From Betaproteobacteria bacterium (GTDB taxonomy: Bacteria > Pseudomonadota > Gammaproteobacteria > Burkholderiales > Burkholderiaceae), in assembly GCA_009921765.1 (NCBI GenBank), contig RFXC01000104.1:1-14071 (forward strand): a stretch of DNA of 14,071 nt, written 5' to 3'. The stretch's first letter is position 1, and each line of letters opens with the position of its first letter. Positions 12,908-14,071 of this stretch are shown piece after piece. The notes beneath the pieces are model-generated. The model was not told where the DNA came from. It worked only from the letters and a program-made list of their open reading frames with translations, and ran no database searches. Position numbers and translations under genes: made by a program.

Positions 12908-14071
12908 TCAATGCTGGTGGTTGCGCGCGCCGCCAGGTTTTTTCACCTGAACATCGACGCCGCCCGCGGCCGATGGCGCCGCCCCGGTGCGGTTGACCTG
13001 GGGAAGCTCGCCCTTGAACTCATAGGCCACCGTTCCGGGCGGATGGCTGAACCAGCCCGGGTCGCGAAAATCGCCCGCAGGCTGGTCGCGACGAACCTTC
13101 AGCACGCTGAACATTCCGCCCATGCCGAGGGCGCCAAACGGACCTTGACCGGCCATCATCGGAGCGGTGTTGTCGGGCAAGGCCATTTCCATCTCGGTCA
13201 TGTCTTTCATGCCCCGCTCACCCATCACCATGTAGTCGGGAATCAACCGCATGATACGGCCCGCCACGCCGCGGTGATCGACGCCGATCATGGTGGGAAC
13301 GCCGTGACCCATCGCGTTCATGGTGTGATGGCTCTTGTGGCAGTGAAATGCCCAGTCGCCTTCTTCGTCCGCGATGAATTCCATCTGACGCATCTGGCCC
13401 ACTGCGATGTCGACCGTGACTTCAGGTTGGCGCGCTGCGAGTGGCGCAGGGCCGCCGTCGGTACCCGTCACCTCAAACTCGTGGCCGTGCAGATGGATGG
13501 GGTGGTTGGTCATGGTGAGATTGCCCACACGAAGCCGCACGCGCTCACCCAGGCGCGCCACCAGCGGATCAATCCCCGGAAAAATTCGGCTGTTCCATGC
13601 CCACAGGTTGAAGTCGAGCATGGTCATCACGCGGGGCGTGTAGCTTCCCGGGTCGATGTCGTAGGCACCCAGCAGAAAACAGTAATCGCGGTCGACCTCG
13701 GCAATCAGCGGGTGACGCTGCTTCGGATGCGTGACCCAGAATCCCATCATGCCCATTGCCATCTGAACCATTTCGTCGGCATGCGGGTGATACATGAATG
13801 TGCCAGGTCGCCGGGCCTCGAATTCATACACGAAGGTCTTGCCGGGCGGAATGCCCGGCTGCGTGAGTCCGGTGACGCCGTCCATGCCGTTGGGCAGCCG
13901 TTGGCCATGCCAGTGAATGCTGGTGAATTCGCCCAGCCGGTTGGTCACGAAGATTCGCACCCGGTCGCCTTCAACCACCTCGATCGTGGGGCCCGGGCTC
14001 TGGCCGTTGTAGCCCCATAGATGGGCCCGAAAGCCTGGCGCCATCTCGCGCACCACGGGTTCGGCAACGAG
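12908..14071 (-). CDS. Multicopper oxidase, N-terminal part outside window
   Basis: 387 residues are visible; the frame is open to base 14071 and the GTG at 14056 is an internal valine. The signal peptide and first strands are missing. All four copper-binding clusters are present (visible numbering): HWHG at 53-56, HPHADE at 95-100, HPIHLHGH at 190-197, and HCHKSHHTMNAM at 243-254. The last cluster supplies the type 1 copper Cys244 and His249, with axial Met254 spaced as in laccases. Only about 90 residues separate the second and third clusters, so the central domain of CueO-like enzymes seems absent or reduced. After the last cluster come about 130 residues with a Met-rich stretch (GERGMKDMTEMEM and APMMAG-GMGGM). 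Likely role: periplasmic oxidation of Cu(I) for copper tolerance, working with the CusF-like protein encoded just downstream. Confidence 0.93.
   Translation of the reverse strand, partial: LVAEPVVREMAPGFRAHLWGYNGQSPGPTIEVVEGDRVRIFVTNRLGEFTSIHWHGQRLPNGMDGVTGLTQPGIPPGKTFVYEFEARRPGTFMYHPHADEMVQMAMGMMGFWVTHPKQRHPLIAEVDRDYCFLLGAYDIDPGSYTPRVMTMLDFNLWAWNSRIFPGIDPLVARLGERVRLRVGNLTMTNHPIHLHGHEFEVTGTDGGPAPLAARQPEVTVDIAVGQMRQMEFIADEEGDWAFHCHKSHHTMNAMGHGVPTMIGVDHRGVAGRIMRLIPDYMVMGERGMKDMTEMEMALPDNTAPMMAGQGPFGALGMGGMFSVLKVRRDQPAGDFRDPGWFSHPPGTVAYEFKGELPQVNRTGAAPSAAGGVDVQVKKPGGARNHQH

Noticed and set aside
12899..14020. Rightward open frame (373 codons) antisense to the multicopper oxidase
   Set aside because: The His-rich translation is the complement of the oxidase copper motifs; no independent signal of coding.
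14054..14056. GTG as the true start of the multicopper oxidase
   Set aside because: The frame stays open to the window edge, and the visible part lacks a signal peptide and the first strands, so the gene is cut by the edge.
1..14071. CRISPR arrays, tRNA or rRNA genes, insertion sequences, prophage or toxin-antitoxin genes
   Set aside because: Scanning both strands showed no regularly spaced long repeats, no cloverleaf-like sequence, and no transposase, integrase or toxin-like protein.

Overview
This window looks like a high-GC Betaproteobacterium, most likely Burkholderiales. The glmM product is of the betaproteobacterial type. The window also holds a TRAP transporter, an orphan Bug-family (TctC-like) binding protein, a DUF333 lipoprotein and a multicopper oxidase/CusF pair, a mix common in Bordetella/Cupriavidus/Comamonadaceae-like genomes. 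This assignment is inferred from protein character alone; no rRNA or other marker is present. No tRNA, rRNA, CRISPR array, insertion sequence or phage gene was seen, and no stretch over 300 bases lacks a gene.

Layout. (1) 1-1350 (+): glmM, cut by the left edge. (2) 1337-7408 (-): seven genes in one direction, read from right to left as TRAP binding protein, TRAP small permease, TRAP large permease, isochorismatase-fold amidohydrolase, PuuE-like polysaccharide-deacetylase-fold hydrolase, a 95-residue helical protein and a SAM-dependent methyltransferase. A candidate sigma-70 promoter with a palindrome over its -10 box lies just upstream of the binding-protein gene, and a strong hairpin separates that gene from the permeases. 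(3) 7513-9277 (-): a small DUF333 lipoprotein, an aldo/keto reductase and an isoprenylcysteine-methyltransferase-like membrane protein; the last two overlap by 4 bases. (4) 9501-12453 (+): a Bug-type periplasmic binding protein, a class A flavin monooxygenase and an outer-membrane beta-barrel protein, tightly packed behind a candidate promoter. (5) 12481-14071 (-): a CusF-like copper protein downstream of a multicopper oxidase that runs off the right edge.

How the genes may work together. The TRAP run resembles an uptake-plus-ring-opening catabolic operon. A TRAP system would import a small carboxylate- or imide-like solute, a PuuE/imidase-like enzyme would open a cyclic amide, and the cysteine amidohydrolase would release ammonia from the linear half-amide. 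The family relationships support this, but the substrate is unknown. The Bug/monooxygenase/beta-barrel run may be a second small uptake-and-hydroxylation unit. The right edge is part of a periplasmic copper-detoxification locus. glmM is the only clear housekeeping gene; the rest is metabolic accessory content typical of a versatile soil or water heterotroph.
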